Shown one piece after another: positions 28,160 to 39,834 of a stretch of DNA of 39,834 nt; within the stretch, counting starts at the first letter, position 1, and each line of letters opens with the position of its first letter. The position numbers and the translations under genes are program-made. The stretch is from Xanthoparmelia taractica (Eukaryota; Ascomycota; Lecanoromycetes; Lecanorales; Parmeliaceae), in assembly GCA_033085395.1 (NCBI GenBank), contig JANQBS010000325.1, forward strand, positions 1 to 39,834. Reading direction: 5' to 3'. The notes beneath the pieces were generated by a model. The model ran no database searches and was not told the origin of the DNA. It saw only the letters and a program-made list of their open reading frames with translations.

Positions 28160-28526
28160 TACGGGTCGGAAAGGTATAGTATCTATTGAATATAGTCGTT
28201 TTCATTTTTTTTTCAACTTTTTTCAAAAAATTATATCTTTTTAATATATTTATAGAATTTTATAATCTTTTTAATCTTTTTATAGAATTTTATAATTATA
28301 TAAGCGTTCGCTTAAGCTTTTTACGTATTTTTAGAATATAAAAAAATATCACGTAATATATTTATTAAAAACTCAATGGGAGTATGGGATATCCCATATC
28401 TTTCGATATGATATTCGAAAAACTGGTCCCATACCATCAAATATACCACACCTTTCCGACCCGTAGGTATGGTATTCGAAAAACTAGTCCCATACCATCA
28501 AATATATCACACCTTTCCGACTCGTA
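28160..28526. mobile_element. 367-bp hAT-like MITE with perfect 8-bp target duplication
   Basis: The left end TACGGGTCGGAAAGGT and the reverse complement of the right end TACGAGTCGGAAAGGT match with one G/A change, and weaker similarity extends to about 24 bp. The octamer CTCTCGTA lies directly outside both ends (28152-28159 and 28527-28534). An 8-bp duplication is the hallmark of hAT-superfamily insertion. No transposase frame. The right 122 bp (28407-28467 and 28468-28528) are two 61-bp tandem copies, each finishing in the terminal sequence CCGAcCCGTA or CCGACTCGTA, so the right end is doubled. Confidence 0.8.
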
Positions 28527-28534
28527 CTCTCGTA

Positions 28535-31500
28535 CGAGTTATAATTAAAGATCGATATTATATATAATATTATAGTAACTTAATAATAAATAAAGAGTTA
28601 ATAAAAAACGCGCGAGTAATTATTATTATTCTATATACGTATTATTATATTATTAATCTTATCGATATCTTAATTAAGAAAACTTATTATCTTTTACGTA
28701 TTATCTTTAGATTTTATTCTTAAGAAGATATCTATAATATAAATCGCTATTAGATTCTTCTTTATTTTATATATTTTATTACGTTTAATAATTATTAAGA
28801 ATTAATTTTAAATTAAGCGATAATTAATTTTTCATATTCTATCTTCGCGTATAAGTAGCTCTATATTATCTTTTTACGTATATATATTAGAATTAATATA
28901 TTAGAATTAATAAAATTAAATATTAATAATTTAAGAGCGTATAGATTTTTTTTAAATATAATTTATAAAAAATTATTACTCTCTTAAATAAATAGAGAAA
29001 GAAAATAATTATCGCGTTAAAATTTAACTTTCGCGCGAATTTATAATAAATATAATTAAATATATATCTAAAAGTTATATATTAATTATCGAGATATTTT
29101 ACGCTAATATCTCTACTAATATTTTCTAGAATTTAGCTCTTTCGTTATCGAATTTAAATTATATACGCTTTTATAAATTAAATATTATATATATTATTCT
29201 TAAGTATAAAATATATCTTTTTTTACTATTTTATATATTATATCTCGATCTTTATACTTTACGTATCGTTTATTTTCTTTTAAGATTTTATACTTCGCTT
29301 ATTAATTATTTAATAAAAATTTATTATTTTTATATTCTATTTATACTTTATATTTAAAAGATAATTTATTATTACGATTATAATCTTAATTAACGAATTA
29401 AAAAATACCTTTTTATTATAGCTTTAAATATACGTTTTTTTAAAAAAAATATTAGTTACGAGCGAATAAAAAGATCTTTAATATACTTTTTTACTCGCCT
29501 TATTCTAATTAACATAAAGATTATTATTCTTTTAGCGTAAAAATTTTAATTTATAATACGAATCTTCGTAATAATATCGATTATTCTTATATAATTATAT
29601 TTATCTTAATATCTAAAACTTTCGTATTTAATTTATTTAATATTTAATTTTTCTCTTTTTTAATTTTTTTTATAGATTAAAAACTTAATTATTAAAAAGA
29701 GATTAAGAGAAGAAAGAGAAGAGTTAAAAATAGATCGCGCGAGATATTAAATTTTATATTTAATTCTAAGAATATAAAATTTAATTTTTACTCGTTTTAA
29801 ATAGATATTAATATACGTTAATTAAACGTAATTAAATAGAAATACTATAGATTACGATACACGTATTATCTAAAATCGCTATATCGCTCTTATTACGTAA
29901 CTTTATAACGCGATATTATCGAATTAAAAAAAGACGCGAACTTTTAGAGAATTAATATTTTAATAAATAAAAGTAAGACGTTATTATTAAATTAGAATAT
30001 ATCTTTATTTATTTTAAGATTTTATTTTTTTAATAAAAAAATACGTATATATCTAATTAAAGAGAATATTATCTAAAAATAAAGAAATAAATAATTATAA
30101 TAAATTTTATCTCGCGCGATAACTTATTTATTCTAAGTATTACTTAGATAATTATTAATTAAATTAAGATTTATATTAATAAATAGATATTTAATATTCT
30201 AAATTCACGCGCGAATATTTTATAACTAATTTAATATTATTTTAAAATTTTCTTGACTTTTATTTAATATTATTCTCGATCTTAGAGTTATTATTAATCA
30301 AATACTATTTTAATATAACGAATCTTTTTTTTCTTAAATCTTAACTATTTCTTTATTTCTAATACGAGTTATTTATATAAATGAAATATAAGCTCTTAAT
30401 TTACTTAAAAACGCGAGATATTTTATAATATATAAGAATATATCGCGTAGAATAGAGTAATCGTTACGTTATCTATATAATTGATTATAAAAAAAATCTT
30501 ATTTAACGCTTAAATCGTATCTTTTTATTTAAATCTTAAATATTTTTTATTAACTTTATTTATTTATATAAATAATATATAATTTATTTATTTATTTTAA
30601 AATATAAGATATTAAAATTAATTAAATAAGAGAAAATTAGATTTTATTAAAGCTTAAAAAATTTTTCTTTTCTAAAATCTTAATAATTCTTTTATCTTTA
30701 TTTTTATTAATTTATATAAATTATATATAAATTATTTATTTATTTTAAAACGTAAGATATTAAGATTAATTAAATAAAAAAATAATATAATAGAAATCTA
30801 ATTCTATCGAAACTTAATCTTTTTCGCTTTCTCTAAATTTAAAATATTATTTCTATCTTTAACTCGATTTATTTATATAAATAATATATAAATTATTTAT
30901 TAACTCGAAAGTATTAAATATTAAAAAAGCTATTATTATCTTTTTTAGACTTTAGCTCGAATTTTTTTTATTATTAATCTCTTTTTTCTTATTTTTCTCT
31001 TTACTCTTCGCTTTTTTTTTCGCTCTTGTTTATACTTTTTTTATTTTCAAATCTCGAATTATATATTAAGAATAAGTTATTTAAACTATATAATTATTAT
31101 ATTTTTTATATAAAAATCTTTAACTCGAATATAACGTAAAAAATAATCTTATATTTCTTATATTTCTTATATTTCTTATATTTAATTTTTATATATTTTT
31201 CTTTAAATTAAATATATAAAATATTAATTATATAACACTTAAAATAAATAAAAAGTTTAAAGTTTTTAATCGTATAGATTATAATATTATTATTAAATAT
31301 TATTAAAAGCGCGCGATAAATTAAGATCTTCACGTATTTAATAAACTAAAATACTAATTTAACTTATTAAGATTAATCGCTTACTTATCTCTTAATTAGC
31401 GATAATTATTAAATAATAATTTTTATAATCTTTTATCGCGATCGAGAATTAAATAAAAAATTCTAAGAACTAATTATTTTTTAAACGTTAGCTCTAAAAT

Positions 31501-31617
31501 TTAATAAGTTTTTAAATTAATAATAAAAAAATCGATAAAAAAATAAACTTTTCTTTTTTCTTTAAAGATATATTCTTTCGCTCTATTTTAATAATAAATT
31601 AATCTCGCTTCATAATT
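28535..31617. other. RIP-mutated AT-rich block
   Basis: About 3.1 kb with extreme AT content and almost no CpA or TpG. No frame survives. Between about 30380 and 30940 a degenerate tandem of roughly 150-165-bp units is visible (recurrent TTATATAAA-TTATATA-TTATTTATTTATTTTAAAA followed by AAGATATTAA), at about 30557, 30707 and 30868, with a weaker copy near 30385. The rest is probably decayed transposons, but I cannot assign families. Confidence 0.65.
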
Positions 31618-32200
31618 TGATTATACTTACGTACGAATAGATCGAAGACCTAAATATCAATTTCTTGTATTTCGAAGAAGCTATAGAGTAAACCCCGTAG
31701 GGAAATTCGTATCTTTCCGAAACTTAAGTATCTAAACGCTCGTGTATTATCCGTAGCACCGGGTATACACAGTCACAATTGTTGAAATTTAGCACTACTC
31801 AGCCCTATCGCTTGTATATAGTGAGTGTTTCTATACCTCAGTCCACGTTAAGAAAAATATCATTAGACTACTTACAAGGTGGCTACGTCAGGTTTGTATG
31901 GGCGTCACGTCAAAATAAGGCGCGACCTTCATGTCGTCACCAGCGACCTCGCTTGTTGGGCATTCAAAAGTTGAGTGGAAAGATAATTGATTTCTTCTAA
32001 CGAAAACTACTACCTAAATACTACTTGCTTCGGCCGAGGCAGGTACTAGCAAGACCTCAGCAGGTGCTAGCGAGGCAGGTACTAATTAGGTTCTAGCATT
32101 AGGTAGGTACTATTCGTAACAACCTGCCGGGCAACGGGAAAAAACCCCTAGCGCACTCGCTGGTCAACGAGGGCCCTTTAGATCTACATGAAACTTAGTT
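31618..32200. other. Less mutated island with short GAGGCAGGTACTAGC-type repeats
   Basis: CpA and TpG reappear here between two RIP blocks. A 73-codon plus-strand frame (31779-32000) has no known motif. From about 32035 to 32115 the motif GGCAGGTACTA / GCAGGTGCTAGC / TAGGTAGGTACTA recurs four times. It may be a younger or single-copy insertion that escaped RIP. Nothing else is recognised. Confidence 0.5.
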
Positions 32201-34100
32201 ATATCCCTTTCTAATATAAATTAAATACTATATTTAATCTCTTATCTTATTATTATCTTAATATCTTCTATTATTCGCGATATATCTTATAAAATATCGA
32301 TTTAATAATTTATATAATAGCGTATAGCTTAAGAATTAATACGATTATCGGGTAATAATTTAATTATTACTCGAAATCTAAAGAATTTAAACTTAAATAC
32401 GTCTAATAATAATATAATAGATATAAATATTAATAAAGTAAATATTAATATAAATCGTCTTCGAGATAAGAAAATAAATAAATTAATATTATTATCGCTA
32501 TTAAAATTTATTAAGTCGAATAATTAATACTTCGTATTAAGCTTCTCGATATTATTAAGCTTAATATTTCTCTTTTTCTATAGTTTAGCGCGATTATTAC
32601 TTCGAGAGATCTTTTATTCTTAAAAATTATTATTATTATTAAAAAATTCCTTTATTAAAGCTAAGAGATATAAGCGTAGCTTTATCGCGATATTATTATT
32701 CTTTTATAGAATATACTTAATATTTATTAATAATATAATAACGAATTAAAGAGCTTTAATATATTTATTCTTATTTTTTTAATTAAACTTATAAATTAAA
32801 AATTAGTTTAATTATATATTATAATTTTTTTATAAATTACTTTATAACTTAATATAGATCTTTAATATATATTATAAGAAAAATAATTTTATCTTTTACT
32901 TTAAATAGATTCTTAATCGCTATCTTAAGATTATTTTATATTATATTTAATTACTTCTTAATTTCGTCGAGCTCGATTTATATTATAATTAATTACGCTC
33001 GAAGCGCTATTAATTATAATAATTCTATTTTTATAATAGATTACTATCGTAACGAATTAAGCTTTTCTAGACTCGAGAAGATAAAGTTATTAATAATACT
33101 ATCTTTAAGAAAAGTGTTATATCTATTCTACGATTTCTAGCTAGTTATAGATTTATTTATACGCGAGAACGAACTTAGCTTTTTAAAGAAGAGAGTAGAG
33201 CTTCTTCGAAAGAGATAGCGAATTTCTCTCTAAAGATTCGCGCTCTCTTAAATTATATCTCGTTACTAATTAATCGAGATTTATATAAAGAATATCTTAT
33301 ATTATATGAAATTCTATAACTTATTTTAGTCTTCGCGTCGAGATAATTAAAGATTATCTCGATCTTCGTATATTAGCGCTTTAAGATAATAATATTATTA
33401 TTTAATATCTACGTAATTATTAAGTTAAAGATCTTTACTTCTATTTTCTTAAATTCGAGTTTATCGTATATAGTTTATATTTTTATTATTATTATAATAA
33501 AGTTATATTCTAAAATTTAATTTTCGTATAATAAATTTACTCTTAGCTCGTAATTTTTATATTTACGTACGTTAATATTCGCTAGAATTAATAAAAATTC
33601 TTTCGCTACTTCTTTATTTTTATATATTTAATAGACTTCGAAGACTATCTAATAGCGCAATATATTATTATAGTCGCTTTTTATCTTCTTTATCTAAACT
33701 TTATTAATATAATTAATACGTAAGTTTTTTATAAAGAATATAACGAGATATAATCTCGCTCTTTTCGCGTCGCTTATTTTTAAGCTTATAATTTTAGCTA
33801 TTTATATATTAAATTTATTCTTTTCGAGAAATAAAGCGATTTATAATCTTTAGATAGTTTTATAATAGTAATAAACTCGTCTTAATAATATTATTCGTTT
33901 TAAAATAATTCTCGTCGCTAGTGTCTATTAGATATAAACTTTATTTCTAGAAATACGATTATAATAGACTATTTACTAATTTTCTCTTAAAGCTTATTAT
34001 ACTTATTATCGTCTTTATTTCTAGAGTTAATTAACGTAAAAGACATATAAAGTATTTTTAATTTAAGCGTAATTGTAATATTTAACGTATAAATAATTTA
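32201..34100. other. RIP-mutated AT-rich block, probably 3' part of a decayed retroelement
   Basis: No open frame or specific motif is seen. It lies on the 3' side of the minus-strand Gypsy integrase relic, so it may hold that element's C-terminal pol part or a neighbour, but the sequence does not show this directly. Confidence 0.45.
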
Positions 34101-34179
34101 AAGAAAGTAAGATTAAAATAAAAGAATATAAGAATTAATATAAGTGAAAGTTATAAAAAGTATAAAGTTGTAATAATTA

Positions 34180-34370
34180 AGTTATAAGAAGTAAAGTAAG
34201 TTATAAGAAGTAAGATATATTGTAAGAAGCGTAATAAGTAATAATTTTAAATTACAAGAAGTAAGGTAAGTTATAAGAAGTGTGATACTATGTTATGAAA
34301 GTTATAAGAAGTGTGTGAGTTATAAGAAGTGTGTGAGTTGTAAGAAGAATGTGAGTTGTAAGAAGATTAC
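34180..34370. repeat. Degenerate 18-25-bp repeats GTTATAAGAAGTGTGTGA
   Basis: GTTATAAGAAGT or GTTGTAAGAAG recurs at least eight times, with the last copies spaced regularly (AAGTGTGTGAGTTATAAGAAG, shown within 34300-34360). Confidence 0.75.
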
Positions 34371-34397
34371 GTGAGAGTTTTGCGATGATAATAAGTT

Positions 34398-34523
34398 AGT
34401 AAATTTTAAATAGTAACGTTATTAGAATTGAAGCTATTAAGTAAATTTCAAATAGTACTACTATTAGAATTAAAGCTATTAAGTAAATTTTAAATAGTAA
34501 TATTATTAGAATTAAAGCTATTA
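34398..34523. repeat. 42-bp tandem repeat, three units
   Basis: Three exact 42-bp steps at 34398, 34440 and 34482, each AGTAAATTTtAAATAGTA... ending GAATTaAAGCTATTA. Differences between units are mostly C/T and G/A. Confidence 0.85.
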
Positions 34524-35439
34524 TATAGTAGTTCTCTAGTGATAATAAAGCTATAGATAGTAGATTTCGCTTTCTTTATCGTCTAGCTTAACGACGTCTT
34601 GCTAGCTAGTTTAGCTATAGTCTAATATTACGACGAAGCGGCGAAGCGATAACGTTAGAGTTAATTGCTACGAAAGTCGTAAATATATTAATTGCTACGA
34701 GAGTCGTGAATATATTAAACTCTAATTCAGACCCGATAGATTCTTTCGTCGTAGCTCTTCGAGATCTCTCTTATCTTTATTCTATTAAATAAAATAGCGA
34801 GATTTATCTAAGTAATTATAGATGATATAGTATTCGTTAATACACTACGCTAATAGGTGCGTTATAGTCTCGCGATATTAAGAATATTTCTTACGAATTT
34901 CTCGATCTTTTCTAAGACGTCTTAAAGATAATTAATAAAGTATTATATATTATATTACTCTTTTCAATCGCTTTATTTTATTAAATAATACGTTTTTTCT
35001 TAAATTATTTTCTTATTAAATAGTCTATTAATAATATATTTATTAACTTTTTTTTATTCTTTCGCTAGAATAAGTAATAGTTTATAATTACGAGTTCTAT
35101 TAAAGAGATCTTTTTTATTCGAGTAGAACTTTAATTATATTATTAATATAATTAAATATATTTTTATAATAAATAATAATTTTAGTTCGTACGTAAGATA
35201 GCTTATTTAACGTTTAATAATAAAATATTTAATACGGTAAATAAATAATTTTCTATTAAGTAATCTAAATATAAAGTAATTATTATATAAGCGTAGATAT
35301 ATCTTTTTCTTAGCGTAAGATTAATATAATACGTAGTATAGTAATATTTTACTATTACGTTAATCTAAGCGATAGATTTCTTAATTTTTCTTATCTTTTT
35401 ACTTAAAGATAAGAGAAGTTTTTCGAAGAAAGATAGATT

Positions 35440-36300
35440 AATAATTCTAGAACGTCGTTAATATAAAATCTATATATAATTTTATTTAATATTATATTAA
35501 TAAAAGTATTATATAAATTAATTAAAATAATCTATATATATAATAGAATAGTGATGAAGTTCTTATTTAAGTTTACGATTAAGTAATAGCGTAGAGCAAT
35601 CTTTATTATTTAATTAATTCGCTCTAAGTATTTATCTATTTAAAAATAATATATTATAAAAATTAATATTTTAATATTTAACTTAATAAATAGTATTTTT
35701 TAAAAATTTAATATAAATTTATTATCTTAATTAAAGATAATCGCTTAAGATACTTTTTAGTTATATCTTATTAAAGAAGTAAAAAAGATATTAACTTACT
35801 TTATAATACTTTAAGTATTCTTCTTAAAAATAATTAATAGCTTTTTATTAAACTTATATATAATAATAAGAATTATATTATAGATATCTTTTTATATAGA
35901 GAATAGAGTAATAATAAAGTTTATTTTTATTATATAAAAATATATCGATAAAGAAGTAATTAAGCGTAGCGATTTATACGATAAATATCTCTTTATTTAA
36001 CTAACTTAATATTTCGAATAATAATAAATATACTTTTATAGTTATTAAGATAGTTTTCTTAAATATAAGAAGTTTATAATATAATCGTACGTACGATAAA
36101 ATTCACTATAGCTATAATAATTATATATTAATTCGAAGACTTTCTTATAAGGAGTATTAAAAATATATAATTATTTTTTATTATTAATTTCGTTTATGAA
36201 ATAAATAAGCTTATTACGAAGTTTAAATCGTAATTTCTCTAATTATTATTTTATATCTTATTTATCGATAATAGATTAAGCGAACTTTAAGATCTTAAGA
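35440..36300 (-). pseudogene. RIP-dead Ty3/Gypsy integrase
   Basis: The minus strand keeps the order of a Gypsy integrase although stops abound. From about 36160: F-E-L-x-Y-N-Y-Y-S-Y-S-E-F-Y-R-T-Y-D, then R-K-L-S-(stop)-Q-L, K-Y-I-Y-Y-Y-S-K-Y, then K-R-Y-L-S-Y-K-S-L-R-L-I. This is the H-H-C-C zinc-binding domain with the zinc-binding His and Cys residues read as Tyr. About 35730-35600 reads D-N-K-F-I-L-N-F-(stop)-K-I-L-F, then I-Y-Y-F-(stop)-I-D-K-Y-L-E-R-I-N-(stop), the relic of the core segment that normally reads T-A-Y-H-P-Q-T-D-G-Q-x-E-R-x-N-Q. The 5' part toward 36830 probably holds decayed reverse transcriptase/RNase H. No product is possible. Confidence 0.75.
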
Positions 36301-36830
36301 ATTCTAGTCTAGCGTTTATTATTAATACAACTTCGCTTTAATTTAAATTTAAAGTCGTTCGATATTTTAATTAAAATTATATAATATATTATCTAAAAAT
36401 TATTAAATATTAAATTATTTAATATATTTTTTTATTTAAGATATTTTTATATTCTTTATCTTTAGTTAAGAGAAAATATTTAAAATAACGTAAAGCTTTT
36501 TAAATTTATATTATACGTTAAGATTAAATTAAAATAAGTATATAGAAGCTCTTATTAATCGTAAGTTAAATTTATTAATATTAATAAAGATTATTTTAAT
36601 TTATTTAATTATAAAGATCGTTATTAAATAATTCGTATATATTATTACTTAAGATTTACTTAACGTCGCGTCGATATATCAAGTTATAATAAGATACTTA
36701 ATTCTTCGCATTAATTATATTAATTCTATTATCTCTAATTTTATAAATTAATAATAAGATTTAATTAAGATTAATATTTTATTAAGAAATATAAAAAACT
36801 TAATATTCTCTTTATTAAAGATCGTCTTAT

Positions 36831-36950
36831 TGTCACGGTTTTTCTGTATACCAAAGGCATTTCGGGAAGATCGGGGAGGCTAGGCCAAATATATATTAGT
36901 TTCCCAGTAGATCTCCGCCCTCCGGCCCTTGGAATTCGATAGACTTTTTA
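36831..36950. repeat. Non-RIP patch opening with TGTCACGG, possible LTR start
   Basis: About 120 bp of balanced composition interrupts the RIP block. It begins TGTCACGGTTTTTCTGTATA at 36831, just where the minus-strand Gypsy relic becomes untraceable and upstream of a plus-strand Gypsy. TG at the border fits the start of an LTR, and the opening is like the 138-bp repeats at 2237 and 3285. The right border is not defined. Confidence 0.4.
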
Positions 36951-37689
36951 ATAATTAATTCTAAAACCTTTTTTATAATAATATAATAATAACGTCAATT
37001 TCGATATTAAATAATAGTCGAATCGATTTAGAAGATATTCTTTATTATTATGTCTTATTTATTATTATCGAATTAATTAAATAAGTGTGCTATTAGATTA
37101 ATAAGATCTTATTAGCTTTTCTTTGCTCTTTATCTATTAAAAGTCTTCTCTATTTTTACTTCTTTTATTAATTAATCTTATAAATCAACGCTAACTACTT
37201 CAATAGATAAATAAATACTTAGTCTCGCATTTAATATTTAGAAATTTATTATTACTAGTTATAAATACGTAGATTTGATCTTTAACGATATTAAGATAAT
37301 CTATAAATATCTTATATTTAACACTCTTAAATCTATTAGATTATTTTCTATCTCTAATTCTATTACTAATTTATTATAAATAATTATATATTTCTTATTT
37401 TAAGATTAATAATTATCAAAGTAAGCTATTAATAAATCTACTTTTCGTAAATCTATTCGTCGTTTCGAAAAATTCACTTAATCTCTTAAAAATTTAATCT
37501 TTAATTCTTTTTCTATTAAGAATATATCTAATTAATTATTAATTAATTATAATTTTACTAATCATGTCTTATTCAATAATTTATCTTTTATATTATCGTC
37601 TTTATTAGAAAATCGTAAGAAATTAATAACTATAAATACTATTATCGATAATTCGAACTCTTTTCATCGTAGATAGTTAAGTTAAATTA

Positions 37690-39834
37690 CATCTGAAATA
37701 ATTAATAATTTCGCCTCTTAGCAATTATAGAATATAATTAATAATATAATTAATAATATAATTAATAATGCTTTTACTTAGACTATTATAAATATTATTA
37801 ATAATCTATAATTATTTATTAAATCTAGAGAAGAACGAGGCTCGTCTAAAAAGCTCGAATCTCTTATTATAAGTATAGTTATAGCAAATTCTAATAGCAA
37901 ATAAAATGCTATAGAATTAAACTATTTCGATTCTTATTTAAATAAGTCTTACGAAAAGAGTGAGATTATAACTATAGAAAAGAACGTGTATTATCGTAAT
38001 ATAATTTTATTTGTTAAAAGAATTTATAATTTGATAACTATAAAAGAAGAAGCTATAGTTCGTATTAATATAAATACTTATTTCTATAATTCTATATTAG
38101 CTTAATATATCTTGGAGCTATTAAATTTGAAGCGGAGGGATCTTCGTGTAGAAGATAGTGAAATGAAAAAATAATATAAAGCTCTTTTTATAAGATTCAA
38201 GAAATTACTAAGTATAATACTTTCGAATCTTACTATAGAAAGATACACGTTAATAGATGCTTATTCTCGACGAGAGTTTATTAGCTATATATAAGTAGTA
38301 GTAAGATACGTAAAATTAGCTAATATTAATAGCATTTAAAATTAGTTGATATTTATCTACTAGGAAATTATATCGAAATTATATATTTTTATTAACTTAT
38401 TAAATTTAGCTATTATTATTATAAGCTTTATTCGAATACTTAATATAAAGAAAGTAGCTTAATCTAAGCTATATACTCGCTAATAGTAATATTAAGCTTT
38501 CGCTTAAAAATCTTAAAATTAGTATTAAAATTATTAAAATTAATAGCGTGAAAATACCTATCGAAATACGCTAAGAAATGCTTTTTAATAAGACTCTTTA
38601 TTAACTTTATTTCGTTAAGATTAATAAAAAAAATTAATTCTATTTTTTAGTTATTTAAATAGCAAAAGTAATATACATAGCCGTATCGCTAGTAAGTATT
38701 ATTTCGATCTTTTAATTTCTTTAATTAAAATATTTATCGCTTTTAATAATACGATTATTAATTAAATTCTCGCTACGATTTATAATTATAATAAGATACG
38801 AATTAAAGGTCTTTCGTGTAAGCTAAAGGGTAGTAAAATACGTTAGATTTAACGAATCGATTATTATAAACGAATTAATTCGATTAAGTAATTCGAAAAT
38901 TCGAAAGTTAAAATAATATTAAAAATCGTTAATAATTTTAGTAGAATTTTAGATCTAAGATTATTATTTATTAAGTAGAAGCGATTATTAAAAATAAGTA
39001 AGAAAGTTCTTATTAAGCGAAAGAAAATGCGCTTTAATAAAATATTAAAACTAACGACTATTAGAAGTAATTAAAATATAATTTTAATAAGTTAAATAAT
39101 TAATATTATAATAATTCTTTTATTAGATTTATAGATATTTAAACGTATTATAAAAATTATAAGTTAGTTTTCTCTTTTAAGTCGAAAATATATAAATATT
39201 AATAAGTTAAATATTATTCTAAATTATTACCTTCTACGTTTAAATCGCCGATAAATATATGAACGAATATTAATACTTTCATTATGAAAATTATTTAATT
39301 AAACTTCAAGAATAAAATTAGATTAGATACTAATTTTAGCTTTCGTGACGAAAATTACGCTTATATTTTATTACGATTTATATTAAATATAACTAAGAAT
39401 AAGAAAAAATATACTAATTTAGAGATTAATATAATATTAATCGATAAGTAATAACTTTTATCTCTTCTATCTAATGTGAAAATTAAGAAGATATTATCTT
39501 ATCTACGTGTTAAAGGACTTAATTCTACAATACATAATATCGATAAATATATGCTTATTTTAATATATCTTCTAGATCTTAAAAGAAATAATAATAAGAC
39601 TCTTACTTATATTATAAGAGAGATTTATTTAATTAATAATTTAAAAGCAAATCTTCTAATAAAAAATAATATTATAAGATCGAAGAAAATTATACTTAAT
39701 ATAAGTAAAAACGAAGCACGTATTAATAGTTATAATATTCTTATTAAGATCTTAACGTATAATATCGATTAGTATATAAAACGATTAATTCGAGTATAAA
39801 AGGCACTTATTATTATATCGAGAGCTTAGTAAAT
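37690..39834 (+). pseudogene. RIP-dead Ty3/Gypsy gag and protease, cut by the window end
   Basis: The plus strand from about 37.7 kb keeps gag-like coding character (for example a segment with Y-K-A-L-F-I-R-F-K-K-L-L near 38175). At about 39145-39200 a zinc-finger-like segment reads Y-K-N-Y-K-L-V-F-S-F-K-S-K-I-Y-K-Y, where fungal Gypsy relatives have Cys and His at the Tyr sites. From about 39310 the frame continues into L-E-I-N-I-I-L-I-D-K, the relic of the retropepsin D-T-G-x-S-V-T-L-V-D-K block. Then from 39476 an unbroken 98-codon frame follows (V-K-G-L-N-S, D-K-Y, R-E-I-Y-L-I-N-N-L-K-A-N-L-L-I-K-N-N-I-I), matching the I-T-R-E-I-H-L-V-D-x-L-K-A-x-M-L-I-G-N-D-I block. The 98-codon frame is a RIP survivor by chance. 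The element continues past 39834. Confidence 0.7.

Noticed and set aside
39476..39772. 98-codon open frame as a living gene
   Set aside because: It starts with GTG, is preceded by stops in the same frame, and is the protease-region relic of a RIP-dead Gypsy element.

Overview
The window is nuclear DNA from a filamentous ascomycete (Pezizomycotina). Three things point there: genes with several introns of 47-81 nt that have GT...AG borders, proteins that look like filamentous-fungal orthologues, and long AT-rich blocks with the mark of repeat-induced point mutation (RIP). In those blocks CpA and TpG are nearly gone, TpA is abundant, CpG survives, and the relic reading frames carry stops where Trp or Gln codons would be expected.

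Layout. (1) 1-12.8 kb is a repeat-rich left arm. It holds a RIP-degraded Tc1/mariner-like transposase (about 860-1990), a two-copy 138-bp repeat, a tRNA-Ile(UAU)-like sequence, a decayed coding stretch (3.65-4.5 kb), a 478-bp inverted-repeat element inserted into a repeat whose uninterrupted copy lies 2.8 kb away, three tandem arrays, and a decayed reading frame of roughly 490 codons or more on the minus strand (about 10.77 to 8.5 kb). That frame is RS-rich, then Gln-Glu-rich, then resembles the start of DUF3435 tyrosine-recombinase proteins. (2) 12.84-13.38 kb is a boundary: a CCHC-knuckle exon-like fragment followed by an extremely G-rich stretch. (3) 13.7-26.8 kb is a compact island with no RIP and seven intact genes: malate synthase, Cbp4, the chitin synthase activator Chs4/Skt5, a LigB-type extradiol dioxygenase, the complex I 10.5-kDa subunit (NDUFA2), a mitochondrial pyruvate carrier subunit, and a Nup53-like nucleoporin. 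I rebuilt exons by hand from splice sites and codon phase; every model closes in frame. (4) 27.0-39.8 kb is a second repeat arm. It holds a 585-bp inverted-repeat element with interstitial telomere-like repeats, a 367-bp hAT-like MITE with a perfect 8-bp target duplication, an AT-rich RIP block, a less mutated island near 31.6-32.2 kb, a RIP-dead Ty3/Gypsy integrase on the minus strand, and a second RIP-dead Gypsy gag/protease on the plus strand that runs off the window end.

Genes working together. Four of the seven island genes serve carbon and mitochondrial energy metabolism: glyoxylate-cycle malate synthase with a PTS1, Cbp4 for complex III assembly, a complex I subunit, and the pyruvate carrier. 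The complex I and pyruvate carrier genes are divergent over only 184 bp. Chs4 ends in a CaaX box, as expected for a prenylated chitin synthase III activator. I see no multi-gene defence system, CRISPR array or biosynthetic cluster. The least explained items are the long decayed minus-strand frame, the G-rich boundary, and the inverted-repeat family that carries telomere-like repeats.
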